Below are positions 42,636-51,656 of a stretch of 64,000 bases of DNA, in pieces; the stretch's first letter is position 1; each line of letters starts with the position of its first letter. The notes beneath the pieces are model-generated. The model did not search any database. It worked only from the letters and a program-made list of their open reading frames with translations, and was not told where the DNA came from. Position numbers and translations under genes: made by a program. The stretch is from assembly GCA_026993355.1 (NCBI GenBank), contig JALWTX010000008.1, forward strand, positions 1 to 64,000, in the 5' to 3' direction. This DNA comes from Flavobacteriales bacterium (GTDB lineage: Bacteria; Bacteroidota; Bacteroidia; Flavobacteriales; Flavobacteriaceae).

Positions 42636-43517
42636 ATGAAAGCATATATTTTTCCCGGTCAAGGGGCACAATATGAAGGAATGGGTAAAGATCTGTATGA
42701 TCAATATGACTTAGCCCGCCAACGATTTAACCAGGCTAATGAGATTTTAGGTTTTGATATCGCTAAAATTATGTTTGAGGGTTCTGCTGAAGATTTACGA
42801 CAAACCCGCGTTACACAACCTGCTATATTTTTACATTCTGTCATCATGGCCGAGCTTTTAGGTGATAAGTTTAAACCCGATATGTTAGCCGGTCATTCTT
42901 TGGGTGAATTTTCAGCACTTGTAGCCGGTAAGTCATTAGGTTTTGAAGATGGCCTCAAATTAGTGTCAAAGCGGGCGCAAGCTATGCAAAAAGCGACTGA
43001 ATTAGTAAATTCGACCATGTCCGCTATTTTAAATCTGCCTGACGAAACAGTTGAAAATATTTGTCGACAAATAGAGGGTATTGTGGCGCCAGCCAATTAT
43101 AATTGTCCCGGTCAATTGGTTATAAGTGGTGAAACGGAAGCCGTCAAAAAAGCCAATGAAGCTTTGTTGGCCGCCGGTGCGCGTCGTGCTGTGTTGTTAC
43201 CGGTTGGTGGTGCTTTTCATTCGCCCTTAATGGAACCGGCTCGTGAAGAGTTGGCACAAGCTATTGCCCAAACCGAGTTTAAGCAACCCATTGCGCCAAT
43301 ATATCAAAATGTGACGGCCAAACCTGAAACCGATCCTGAAAAAATAAAAATAAATTTAAACAAACAACTCACTGCACCTGTAAAATGGACACAGACCATT
43401 CAACAAATGATTGCAGATGGCGCTACTGAATTTGTTGAAGTAGGGCCGGGAAAAGTTTTATTGGGCTTGCTACGTAAGATAGACCGGAATGTAAAAGGGC
43501 AAAAAGCAGAAATTTAA
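42636..43517 (+). CDS. fabD: malonyl-CoA:ACP transacylase
   Basis: 293 residues. FPGQGAQYEGMG near the N-terminus, catalytic Ser88 in GHSLGE, and His195 in GGAFHSPLME. The C-terminal FVEVGPGKVLLGLLRKI is typical. It transfers malonyl from CoA to ACP to supply fatty-acid elongation. Transcribed alone here, followed by a tRNA with its own promoter. Confidence 0.97.
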   Translation: MKAYIFPGQGAQYEGMGKDLYDQYDLARQRFNQANEILGFDIAKIMFEGSAEDLRQTRVTQPAIFLHSVIMAELLGDKFKPDMLAGHSLGEFSALVAGKSLGFEDGLKLVSKRAQAMQKATELVNSTMSAILNLPDETVENICRQIEGIVAPANYNCPGQLVISGETEAVKKANEALLAAGARRAVLLPVGGAFHSPLMEPAREELAQAIAQTEFKQPIAPIYQNVTAKPETDPEKIKINLNKQLTAPVKWTQTIQQMIADGATEFVEVGPGKVLLGLLRKIDRNVKGQKAEI

Positions 43518-43536
43518 TTTTTTTTGATTAAGCCCC

Positions 43537-43566
43537 TTGTTATAATCTAAATTCTTTTTATATTTG
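43537..43566 (+). promoter_or_regulatory. promoter of tRNA-Leu
   Basis: TTG at 43537-43539, spacer of 19, then TATATTTG at 43559-43566. The tRNA begins 16 bases later. Confidence 0.7.
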
Positions 43567-43581
43567 CAATCCCAAAGCAAA

Positions 43582-43665
43582 GCCTCGGTGGCGGAATTGG
43601 TAGACGCGCTGGATTCAAAATCCAGTTCTGGCAACAGAGTGTGGGTTCGATTCCCACCCGAGGTA
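43582..43665 (+). tRNA. tRNA-Leu (anticodon CAA)
   Basis: An 84-nt class II tRNA. The acceptor arm GCCTCGG pairs with CCGAGGT (terminal G-T), with discriminator A at 43665. The D region is GGCGGAATTGGTAGACGCGC. The anticodon stem CTGGA/TCCAG encloses TTCAAAA, giving anticodon CAA. A short variable arm with CTGG and CAG follows, then GTGGG-TTCGATT-CCCAC. CCA is not encoded. Confidence 0.96.
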
Positions 43666-43668
43666 CTT

Positions 43669-43697
43669 AAAGACAGCAATGCTGCTGTCTTTTTTTA
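43669..43697. terminator. terminator after tRNA-Leu
   Basis: AAAGACAGC and GCTGTCTTT form a perfect nine-base stem followed by a T-run. It lies between the tRNA and the convergent YigZ gene and may serve both. Confidence 0.8.
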
Positions 43698-43699
43698 TT

Positions 43700-44305
43700 T
43701 TATATAACCTTGACTTTTAAAGTGTGAATGGTCTCAAATGTTTTCTTGATAGTTTCAAAATCATCTAACCGGATAGATACAATGATTTTGCCCCGGGCTT
43801 GCAAGTCTTGTTTAATTATTTGTAATTGATGTTCTTTAATAAGACGCATTACTTTGTTCATATCCGGATAATCAAAAATGATTTCTAAATTTTTAGTTCG
43901 TATTTTTTCTACTATTTCTGCTTGATCCAAAACCATTTGTGCAGCTGTTTTGTAAGCGTTAATCAATCCGCCCACGCCTAATTTGACGCCGCCAAAGTAG
44001 CGAACAACCACCACTAAAACATTGGTGAGATTTTTGCCTTTTATTTGATTAAGGATAGGGGTCCCGGCCGAATTTGAAGGCTCACCGTCGTCATTAGCTC
44101 TTTCTTCAATATGCTCAATACCAATACGGTAAGCATAACACCAATGCCGTGCATTGTGATGTTCTTTTTTGAGTTGATCAACTATAGGCTTGACTTCCTC
44201 GACATTATTGACCGGAAATACATAGCCAATAAATTTGCTTTTCCGGTCTTTAAAAACCGCAGGTTCAGGTGTCTTTTCTATTGTTAAGTAGGTGTCTTTA
44301 GCCAT
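43700..44305 (-). CDS. YigZ/IMPACT family protein
   Basis: 201 residues. FKDRKSKFIGYVFPV, HNARHWCYAYRIG, NDDGEPSNSAGTPILNQI and VVVVRYFGGVKLGVGGLINAYK are the hallmark segments of the UPF0029/IMPACT domain. A C-terminal ferredoxin-like domain of about 70 residues (DUF1949-type) follows. The eukaryotic IMPACT relative regulates Gcn2; the bacterial role is not established. Confidence 0.94.
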   Translation of the reverse strand: MAKDTYLTIEKTPEPAVFKDRKSKFIGYVFPVNNVEEVKPIVDQLKKEHHNARHWCYAYRIGIEHIEERANDDGEPSNSAGTPILNQIKGKNLTNVLVVVVRYFGGVKLGVGGLINAYKTAAQMVLDQAEIVEKIRTKNLEIIFDYPDMNKVMRLIKEHQLQIIKQDLQARGKIIVSIRLDDFETIKKTFETIHTLKVKVI

Positions 44306-44352
44306 TTTTGTGCAAACATAAAGGGTTGAAAGGTAAAATTAAAATTTTTTGT

Positions 44353-46038
44353 TTATTCTTTACGGTAAAATGAAGTCCGGTATTGGCGTGTATTGCCCAA
44401 ACGGTCAGTCACAATTACCAGCAAATGATGTTTATGACCTTCTAAGTTTTTGTCTGCAAAATTATAGGTTAAAGTCCCTTTTTTATAATCATATTCCATT
44501 AAAATCCATTGTCCATCGATGTAAGCTTCATAAGATTTAATGCCGGTTTTTTTATCGCCAATGGCTAATTTTAAAAAATGGTAATTGGTCAGGTCTCCTT
44601 TTTCTTCAAAATTCAGCGCTTTAATATAAGGGGCAATACTATCATAGCGAATACTAAAATAGCCAAAACTTCGTGTTGCTGCTTTTAAACTGTCTTTGGT
44701 TTGGGTCGTGTGTACATAATAGGCACGTTTATTTCGTCCCATCCGGGCCAAATAGGCGTAAGATCGGCGTTGGGCTTTAATGTATTTAAGCGGGTACATT
44801 ATATAGTATGATTTTCTTAAAGGTTTGAAAAGCGGTGACAAATGAATATATTTTTTTGTTGCCTCCATTTTTAAATAACTGTCTTCATATAGTGTATTGG
44901 GTTTAAAAGCTACTTTCCAAGGCGACAGGGTAAAGATATTTTGTTTTTTATGGTTGATAAAATAAGGTGTTTTACTTGGTTTTACGGGTGGCGGAAAAGG
45001 TGCTTTTTTCCCTTGTAAAGGTATGATTACTTTCGCCTTATTATCATCAAAGTCAGATATACTAATTTCGACCTTATAATTTTTTCCGGCGGCTATATGT
45101 ATACTTCCATCTTTAACAAGTTGGGTGTACAACTCGAGTAAATTATAAGGTTTGACCCATAATTTTTGGATATAGCGATGGTGTTTTAAATAATATGGAT
45201 AATCAATAGTCGTATTAATCATACCCGAATGTGCAAACGAAAATTCATCCATGACTTGCTCAAAAACGGGTAAGCCGTTTACTTTCATTTTAATTTTATA
45301 CAAACCATTGTGGTTTTTCACCCTGTTTTGCCGGTCATAAGCTTCAATGCCAATGCCAATATTGCCATAAGCAATGGCGGTATCGGTTATATACAAACTG
45401 TCATTTATTTGCTTAAGTCCCAGTTTTACACGTTTGTTGTATTGATTAATCTGGCTGTTATCATTAAGCGGATATATATATATGTTTTTAATGACAGGCT
45501 TTTGTGTATCTAAAATATTAATGCCAAAATTCATTGGATTTACTGGATGTTCTAATGAATTGCGCAATTCAAAATGGAGATGCGGTCCGGTGGAACTGCC
45601 TGAATTACCGGTATAGGCAATTATTTCTCCTTTTTTTACCGGTAATTCTATTTTGTAGGGAAAAACCTCAATCTCATAACTTTTTTTATCATATTGTTTT
45701 TGCTTGATATATCTTTCAATACGGTCATTAAAATATTTTAAATGGGCATATACAGAATTTAATCCGGAAGGATGTTTAATATACAATGCCTTGCCATAAC
45801 CGCCTCTTGATATTTTGATGCGATACACAAACCCATCATCTACTGCATAAACCGGCAGTCCTTCTTCGTTATTAGTTTTAATATCCATGCCCGAATGAAA
45901 ATGGTTGTATCTTAATTCACCAAACGTGCCGGAAAGATACAATGGAATTTTTAAGGGATTTATAAGGCTGTCATTTTGTCCTTTTACTTGAAAAAAAAGA
46001 CAAAATGAAAACAAAACAAACCACAATCGTTTAGGCAT
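44353..46038 (-). CDS. M23 family peptidase with long C-terminal region
   Basis: 561 residues from the ATG at 46038, placed by the -7 box at 46066-46073. A signal peptide ends VKGQ. The LytM domain (about 35-165) has HFHSGMD (His48, Asp52), YAHL (His99) and HLHFE (His153, His155), the complete zinc set. The remaining 400 residues are beta-rich, Lys/Tyr-rich and of unknown fold. The enzyme is expected to cut peptidoglycan cross-bridges in the periplasm. Confidence 0.92.
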   Translation of the reverse strand: MPKRLWFVLFSFCLFFQVKGQNDSLINPLKIPLYLSGTFGELRYNHFHSGMDIKTNNEEGLPVYAVDDGFVYRIKISRGGYGKALYIKHPSGLNSVYAHLKYFNDRIERYIKQKQYDKKSYEIEVFPYKIELPVKKGEIIAYTGNSGSSTGPHLHFELRNSLEHPVNPMNFGINILDTQKPVIKNIYIYPLNDNSQINQYNKRVKLGLKQINDSLYITDTAIAYGNIGIGIEAYDRQNRVKNHNGLYKIKMKVNGLPVFEQVMDEFSFAHSGMINTTIDYPYYLKHHRYIQKLWVKPYNLLELYTQLVKDGSIHIAAGKNYKVEISISDFDDNKAKVIIPLQGKKAPFPPPVKPSKTPYFINHKKQNIFTLSPWKVAFKPNTLYEDSYLKMEATKKYIHLSPLFKPLRKSYYIMYPLKYIKAQRRSYAYLARMGRNKRAYYVHTTQTKDSLKAATRSFGYFSIRYDSIAPYIKALNFEEKGDLTNYHFLKLAIGDKKTGIKSYEAYIDGQWILMEYDYKKGTLTYNFADKNLEGHKHHLLVIVTDRLGNTRQYRTSFYRKE

Positions 46039-46065
46039 TATTCTTGATACGACGTACATAAGACT

Positions 46066-46073
46066 CAAAAATA
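46066..46073 (-). promoter_or_regulatory. -7 element of the M23 peptidase gene
   Basis: TATTTTTG on the minus strand, 27 bases before the ATG at 46038. Confidence 0.5.
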
Positions 46074-46138
46074 CAAAAAATTGATGAGGCTAAGTAAATT
46101 ATAGTTATATTGTTTTCCTGAACTTGTCATTCTTTTAT

Positions 46139-46831
46139 ATGGGTAAAAATATCTTTCTTATATTATTCACCTTTGTTTTGATTTTACGTACCGGCTCCGT
46201 TTTGGGACAATTTAATCCGGTTAAAATTGATTCCTCAAAAGTTTTTTGGTATAAAACTTCTGATTCTATTCCGGTGTTTAATCTAGCACCCATAACAATT
46301 TTACCCCGTATAAAATTTAATTCATATCGTGATATTAAACGGTATAGATGGATTAGATATAAGGTGCTTAAAGTTTTCCCTTTTGCCAAATTATCCGGTG
46401 ATAATATTACCAAATTAGACCAGCGATTAGCCAAAATGACACCCCGGCAACGGAAAAGATATATGCGTATCGTAAAACGATGGATACAAAAAGAATTTGA
46501 ACCAAAATTGAAAAATTTAACCCAAACCGAAGGGCGTATTCTTTCTAAATTATTTCACCGGCAAACCGGACAAACAGTCTATCAATTCCTGAAGAAATAT
46601 AAAAACGGGTGGACTGCTTTTTGGTATCAAAATTTAGCCAAATTGTATAACATAGATTTAAAAGCCCAATTTGATCCTTTTAACAACAAGGAAGACTATT
46701 GGATAGAATATATTTTACAAAAAGCTTTTCAAGATGAAATTTTAGAAGCACAACCCAACAAATTGGGTTATAAATTCATAGATTTGCAAAATAAATGGTC
46801 TAAAAAAGAAGTTCCCGACCAACAAAAATAA
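46139..46831 (+). CDS. DUF4294 family secreted protein
   Basis: 230 residues from the ATG at 46139 (a TTG at 46124 is in frame). A signal peptide ends SVLGQ. LAPITILPRIKFNSYRDIKRYRWIRYKVLKVFPFA and LTQTEGRILSKLFHRQTGQTVYQFLKKYKNGWTAFWYQ (positions about 50-85 and 118-155) match the Bacteroidota family DUF4294. Unknown function. It is the first of four rightward genes with gaps of 5-14 bases. Confidence 0.8.
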   Translation: MGKNIFLILFTFVLILRTGSVLGQFNPVKIDSSKVFWYKTSDSIPVFNLAPITILPRIKFNSYRDIKRYRWIRYKVLKVFPFAKLSGDNITKLDQRLAKMTPRQRKRYMRIVKRWIQKEFEPKLKNLTQTEGRILSKLFHRQTGQTVYQFLKKYKNGWTAFWYQNLAKLYNIDLKAQFDPFNNKEDYWIEYILQKAFQDEILEAQPNKLGYKFIDLQNKWSKKEVPDQQK

Positions 46832-46836
46832 ACCTT

Positions 46837-47655
46837 ATGAACATAAAATTATCTCAACCCATTTGTTTTTTTGATTTAGAAACCACCGGTGTAAACACAG
46901 CGAAAGACCGCATTGTTGAAATTGCTATCATTCGTGTCGAACCCGATGGCACTGAAGTGACCAAAACCTGGCGTGTTAATCCGGAAATGCCTATACCAAT
47001 AGAAGCTTCTAAAATTCATGGTATCTATGATGCCGATGTGGCTGATGCACCGACTTTCAAAGATATAGCCGCCGAAGTTTATGAGTTAATAGCCGGGGCT
47101 GCATTGGCCGGATTCAATTCAAACCGTTTTGATGTCCCTCTGCTAGCCGAAGAATTATTACGCGCCGGTATCGATTATGATTTAAAAAGCAATCATCTCA
47201 TCGACATTCAAAATATTTTTCATAAAATGGAGCCGCGTAATTTAACGGCGGCTTATCGTTTTTATTGCGATGGCGATTTAACCAATGCACATTCGGCTGA
47301 AGCAGATACCAAAGCAACCTATGAAATTTTTAAAGCGCAACTTAATAAATACGACGATTTGCCCAAGGATATCAAAGCCTTGAGCAATTTTAGTGCCTAT
47401 TTTAAGGCGGCCGATTTTCAAGGTCGAATTATATATAACGATAAGAATGAAGAAGTTATCAATTTTGGTAAATATAAAGGACAACGTGTAGAGGATGTAT
47501 TGCAAAAGGATCCGGGATATTACGGATGGATTATGCGTGCCGACTTTCCATTGTATACTAAAAAGATTATAAAAAACGTTTATGATCGTATAAAGTTGCG
47601 TTACGAGCAAGAGCAACTGGAGGCTTTAAAAAATAAATTTAACCCCGAACAATAA
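46837..47655 (+). CDS. DnaQ-like 3'-5' exonuclease
   Basis: 272 residues. The exonuclease domain (1-165) has CFFDLETTGVNTAKDRIVEI (motif I), AGFNSNRFDVPLLAEELLRAG (motif II) and AHSAEADTKATYEIF (motif III with the catalytic His-Asp). The C-terminus, INFGKYKGQRVEDVLQKDPGYYGWIMRADF, is a small domain found on many such exonucleases (exodeoxyribonuclease X C-terminal-like). It could be a proofreading or repair nuclease, not the main polymerase III epsilon by context. Five bases after the DUF4294 gene. Confidence 0.92.
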   Translation: MNIKLSQPICFFDLETTGVNTAKDRIVEIAIIRVEPDGTEVTKTWRVNPEMPIPIEASKIHGIYDADVADAPTFKDIAAEVYELIAGAALAGFNSNRFDVPLLAEELLRAGIDYDLKSNHLIDIQNIFHKMEPRNLTAAYRFYCDGDLTNAHSAEADTKATYEIFKAQLNKYDDLPKDIKALSNFSAYFKAADFQGRIIYNDKNEEVINFGKYKGQRVEDVLQKDPGYYGWIMRADFPLYTKKIIKNVYDRIKLRYEQEQLEALKNKFNPEQ

Positions 47656-47669
47656 CTTAAATACTGACA

Positions 47670-48491
47670 ATGCGCAAATATCTATGGCGAAAATATTATA
47701 AAGAACTTATATTTGCCGGCATTTTATTGGCCGGTTTCATTGCTTTGTTATCGCGTATAGATGCAGCGGGTTTTGTCTTAATTATCGGTGGCATTTTACT
47801 TTATCTCTATTTAAAATTTAAACCTGCACAAAGCAATGAAATTAAGCAATTAAAACAGCAGTTAGAAAATCAGAGGAATGAAATTGCCGATTTAAAAAAT
47901 CGTAAATTAAATGTGGGTGGGCATAAACCAATATTGGAGGTCAGTTTGTTGGAGATCGACACTAATTTTACCCGTACTTGGAATGAAAAATTTGTCGAAA
48001 ATGAAACAGATTTACATTTCATCGGTGCCTTACAAATTCATTTAATTGCAAAATACGGGGTTAACTTGCAAGATTTAAAAGTAAAAATAGACCATAACCG
48101 GAAACAAATTCAAGTAGCCAATTTACAACCTAAATTTTTGTCATTTGGGGCGGTGAATCACGATTGGAAAATAGCGGAATTAATGGAGCATAAAAAAAGG
48201 CCGTGGATTATCAGTAATTATTGGAAAAAATCTGATCAATTTCAATCTTTCCTAACTAAAAAAATGGAGGAAAAACGGCATGCTGTTTATGAGGAAATAA
48301 AACAAGGACCAGAAGAAATTCAATGGTTACTGAAGCCTGTATATCAACAAATGGAAAATACCGTGCGTATATTACTCAACCGGACAGACTATGAGGTGGT
48401 ATTTACAGAACAAGTCAATGAAGATTTTATCCCTATTGCACAATTTTTTGACAGGCCCTTAATAGCAGAGAAGCAAGAAAAGTTAACCTAA
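47670..48491 (+). CDS. hypothetical membrane protein with coiled coil
   Basis: 273 residues. Two membrane helices at about 12-50 (LIFAGILLAGFIALL, GFVLIIGGILLYLYL) are followed by a coiled coil (NEIKQLKQQLENQRNEIADLKN, about 56-77; position only). A soluble domain starts VGGHKPILEVSLLEIDTNFTRTW. The orientation suggests a cytoplasmic or periplasmic domain tethered to the inner membrane. No family recognised with confidence; a DUF4230-type protein is one possibility. Fourteen bases after the exonuclease gene. Confidence 0.65.
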   Translation: MRKYLWRKYYKELIFAGILLAGFIALLSRIDAAGFVLIIGGILLYLYLKFKPAQSNEIKQLKQQLENQRNEIADLKNRKLNVGGHKPILEVSLLEIDTNFTRTWNEKFVENETDLHFIGALQIHLIAKYGVNLQDLKVKIDHNRKQIQVANLQPKFLSFGAVNHDWKIAELMEHKKRPWIISNYWKKSDQFQSFLTKKMEEKRHAVYEEIKQGPEEIQWLLKPVYQQMENTVRILLNRTDYEVVFTEQVNEDFIPIAQFFDRPLIAEKQEKLT

Positions 48492-48503
48492 AATTTATAT
48501 ATT

Positions 48504-50093
48504 ATGTTTTACAAATTCATTTTATCCGGCATTTTAATGCTGTGGATAAGTCAAATCTCTGCTCAAACTTTAAATACCCAAATTATATCGGGACCCACCA
48601 TAACCTTACCGGCTGCGCGTGTTCAGAATGATTTTATTTTGCCGGACCAAAAGGGTGGATTTATTAGTATCAGCGCTAAACGAAGCGGTTTTTTAGCCGA
48701 TCAGCTAACGACAGAAACTTATGTGTCTCATTTTGACACCGATATGAAACTGATAAAGCAGAAAACTTTTAAATTAAATAAAGGCGCTGTAAAATCTGAC
48801 ATTAAAGGTGCATTTGTGAAACATGGACGCTTGCACATGGTTAAATTGGACAAAGACCTTCGGCATAAGGCCTATTTTTTTCGGCATTTAGAAGGTGATA
48901 TAGCCAAAGGTTTGATTGCTTATGATTCGGTTTTTTTTAAATTAAATTTTATTTATCCCAAGACATCGGTAAATTTAATAGTTAATCCAAATTCTTTATT
49001 TTATCAAAAAATGCAGTATTATACTGATGTCAATTATTTCTATCCTAAAATTTGGCTGGTATTTTCTGCACACAAGCGTTTTTTTGCCATAGTTTATCGG
49101 GATAAAAAACTAACCCCGTTAACCTATCATATACAAGTCTTTAATCAAAATTTTGAATCGGTTTACCATCACAAAATATCCCCTCTGGTATTATCTCCTC
49201 TTTTCAGAATTGATGACATCAAAGTATGTGATAAGACCGGCGATGTCTATTTAGCCGCTCATTTTTTTAAAAAAGACCCCTTTAAAAAAGAATTCTTTAC
49301 TTCATTTGATAACACCAAAAAAATAGTAATATATCATTTTAATATCAATGAGGAGGATAGCTATGAAATGCAACCTAAAACTGTAATAGATCAAATTAGG
49401 TTAAATCTTTCTAAATATGTTACAGTTTTTGGATTTTACCGGCATTTGCCTACCGACTTCAATAAAATTGATGGTTTTTACCGTCTTGATTTGTCGCCTA
49501 AATTAGCCTTACTCAAACAATCTTACATTTCTTTTGATCATCAATTAATTGATGTCCCCTCAAAATATTTATCAGCAAAACATAAAAATCTATGGTTAGT
49601 TATTCGTAAACATTTCTTTTTACCTGATGGCAGTTTATTAATTAATGCCGAAGAATTATATGTTCCCTTGGTTTTAGCTAAACGCCACCGAGAAGAAAAT
49701 GTTCGTGAGTTTGTAGGTGATATTTTTGCTTTCCGGGTAACACCTAATGGAAAAATACTTTGGTTGAAGCAAATTAAGAAAAAACAAGTTGTTAAACCCC
49801 GTTTAGCTACCCATTCGTTTTTTAGCACGTATATTCAAGCTGCTAAGTATAATTTTATGGCATTTACCGATTCATCTGTTAAAGTATTAAATATCAAACA
49901 TGTTGATAACAAATCTTTAATTGGGCTAAAAATTTCAACAGATGGTAATTTACAAACCGGTATTTTATGGAATAAAAAACGCAATCGTTTTCGTTTTATG
50001 CCTATTGAAGGTACTATGATTGATAAGCATACCGCGATAATTCCGGCCAAAAATCATGCGTATTTGAAATATTATAAACTTATATTTCATTAA
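48504..50093 (+). CDS. hypothetical secreted protein
   Basis: 529 residues with signal peptide MFYKFILSGILMLWISQISAQ. The body is beta-rich with repeating short strands and turns (for example GGFISISAKRSGFLADQL, HVQVFNQNFES-like segments, GDVYLAAHFFKKDPFKKEF, GDIFAFRVTPNGKILWLKQI). This suggests a propeller-like fold, but no repeat signature or T9SS tail is seen. Unknown function. Last gene of the four-gene unit, ended by a strong hairpin. Confidence 0.6.
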   Translation: MFYKFILSGILMLWISQISAQTLNTQIISGPTITLPAARVQNDFILPDQKGGFISISAKRSGFLADQLTTETYVSHFDTDMKLIKQKTFKLNKGAVKSDIKGAFVKHGRLHMVKLDKDLRHKAYFFRHLEGDIAKGLIAYDSVFFKLNFIYPKTSVNLIVNPNSLFYQKMQYYTDVNYFYPKIWLVFSAHKRFFAIVYRDKKLTPLTYHIQVFNQNFESVYHHKISPLVLSPLFRIDDIKVCDKTGDVYLAAHFFKKDPFKKEFFTSFDNTKKIVIYHFNINEEDSYEMQPKTVIDQIRLNLSKYVTVFGFYRHLPTDFNKIDGFYRLDLSPKLALLKQSYISFDHQLIDVPSKYLSAKHKNLWLVIRKHFFLPDGSLLINAEELYVPLVLAKRHREENVREFVGDIFAFRVTPNGKILWLKQIKKKQVVKPRLATHSFFSTYIQAAKYNFMAFTDSSVKVLNIKHVDNKSLIGLKISTDGNLQTGILWNKKRNRFRFMPIEGTMIDKHTAIIPAKNHAYLKYYKLIFH

Positions 50094-50108
50094 TTTATAC
50101 TTTATAAT

Positions 50109-50141
50109 AAAACAGCTATCCAGAAACCGGATAGCTGTTTT
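50109..50141. terminator. bidirectional terminator
   Basis: AAAACAGCTATCC and GGATAGCTGTTTT form a perfect 13-bp stem with a seven-base loop, between the convergent hypothetical gene and gltA. Confidence 0.88.
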
Positions 50142-50162
50142 CATTAATAGGTGGTGGCTGTA

Positions 50163-51473
50163 TTATTTTTTAATTCCAACCATTTCTTCCAACATGTCTG
50201 TAGTAACAGATTTAGGTCTTTCGATAGGGTAACCCAAGGCTCGGTCCCAAATAATGTTTGATAAGACACCAATTGAACGGCCGATAGAGAACAATACAGT
50301 ATAAAAATCATACTCTTTTACCCCATAATGCCATTGTACAACACCCGATTGTGCATCAACATTTGGCCATGGATTTTTCGCTTTTCCATGTTTTTGTAAT
50401 ACGCCCGGAACGACATCGTACAAGGCTGAGACATATTTAAATAAAGGATCGTCCGGCATATGTGTTAAACAAAATTCTCTTTGAACACTATATCTCGGGT
50501 CTGTTTTACGTAGAACCGCATGACCATATCCGGGTATGACTTGACCCTTATTAAGGGTTTCCCAAACATATTTTTCCAATTCGGCTTTGTCCGGAACTTT
50601 ATCCCCAAATTTTTCATAAAGTTTTTGCAACCAGCGCAATACTTCTTGATTGGCCAAACCATGTAATGGACCGGCCAAACCATTTATCATACCTGAAATG
50701 GCATAATAAACATCTGATAACGAACTGGCAATTAAATGACCGGTGTGGGCACTGACATTGCCGGCTTCATGATCGGCATGAATGATGAAATACATTCTGG
50801 AGACATCGTCATAAGGTTTGTCTTTTCCCATCATATAAGCAAAATTAGCCCCAAAATCTAGGGTGGGATCGGGGTATCGATGGCCGCCTTCCGGATTGTA
50901 TAATTTATTATAAATGTAAGCGCCAATTAAAGGTATTTTTGCTAGCAGGTTGGTAGCATCTTCATAAGTTGGATCCCAGTAATCCATTTTGCTGATACCT
51001 TGACGGTATTTGACATTAAATAAGGATTCTCTTTCCAAACTCATAACGGCAGCCGACATAATTGCCATGGGATGACTTTCGCTGGGGAATGAATCTATCA
51101 CATCCCAAACATATTTTGGAATAATGCGTCTGTTGTTCATATCCATTATCAAGGCATCAACTTGATCTTTGGTAGGAATATCTCCCGTTAATAACAGATA
51201 GTACAATCCTTCCACATAAGGCATTTCGGCACCTTCGGGTTTTGGCAATTTTTCAAATACCTCCGGTAAAGTATAGCCTCTGTAACGAATGCCTTCATAA
51301 GGATCTAAATATGAAATATCAGAGATTAAACTTTTGATGCCCCGCATACCCCCAATAATTTGTCCGGCTTTGACATGATCGACTACAACATCGCCATATT
51401 CTTTGGCCAAACGTTTGGTTCTGGGGCGGTGCTCTTCAATTTTTTTATATAATTTTTCTTTTAAACACTTCAT
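50163..51473 (-). CDS. gltA: citrate synthase, mitochondrial-like type
   Basis: 436 residues. The catalytic segments are GLAGPLHGLANQEVL (first His), GYGHAVLRKTDPRY (second His) and NPWPNVDAQSG (Asp). SHPMAIMSAAV and HADHEAGNVSAHTGHL are also conserved. It condenses oxaloacetate and acetyl-CoA to citrate. The segments IIGGMRGIKSLISDISYLDPYEGIRYRG and PLHGLANQEVLRWL read like the eukaryotic Si-citrate synthase branch rather than the hexameric E. coli branch. Transcribed alone. Confidence 0.95.
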   Translation of the reverse strand: MKCLKEKLYKKIEEHRPRTKRLAKEYGDVVVDHVKAGQIIGGMRGIKSLISDISYLDPYEGIRYRGYTLPEVFEKLPKPEGAEMPYVEGLYYLLLTGDIPTKDQVDALIMDMNNRRIIPKYVWDVIDSFPSESHPMAIMSAAVMSLERESLFNVKYRQGISKMDYWDPTYEDATNLLAKIPLIGAYIYNKLYNPEGGHRYPDPTLDFGANFAYMMGKDKPYDDVSRMYFIIHADHEAGNVSAHTGHLIASSLSDVYYAISGMINGLAGPLHGLANQEVLRWLQKLYEKFGDKVPDKAELEKYVWETLNKGQVIPGYGHAVLRKTDPRYSVQREFCLTHMPDDPLFKYVSALYDVVPGVLQKHGKAKNPWPNVDAQSGVVQWHYGVKEYDFYTVLFSIGRSIGVLSNIIWDRALGYPIERPKSVTTDMLEEMVGIKK

Positions 51474-51501
51474 AATGTTTGGATTTAATTGTTTAAGTTT
51501 T

Positions 51502-51509
51502 CAAAGTTA
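51502..51509 (-). promoter_or_regulatory. -7 element of gltA
   Basis: TAACTTTG on the minus strand, 28 bases before the ATG at 51473. The remainder of the intergenic region carries the terminator at 51605-51630. Confidence 0.5.
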
Positions 51510-51600
51510 CAAAATATATGCGTTTTTTATCTAATAATTTTAAGTGGATATAACATAAGTCATTTTCTGCTTATAATTTTTGTTTTCTTAATTTTTCATT

Positions 51601-51630
51601 AAAAAAATCCGGTCAACAAGGACCGGATTT
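51601..51630 (-). terminator. terminator of the porG-uppS-bamA-ompH operon
   Basis: On the minus strand AAATCCGGTC and GACCGGATTT form a 10-bp stem with a six-base loop, followed by a T-run. It lies 26 bases after the last ompH stop. Confidence 0.82.
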
Positions 51631-51656
51631 AAAATAATTTTGTTGTTAAACAATTC

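Noticed and set aside
47278-47616. A 112-codon minus-strand frame
   Set aside because: It lies wholly inside the DnaQ-like exonuclease, whose motifs are complete, and has no promoter or family match.
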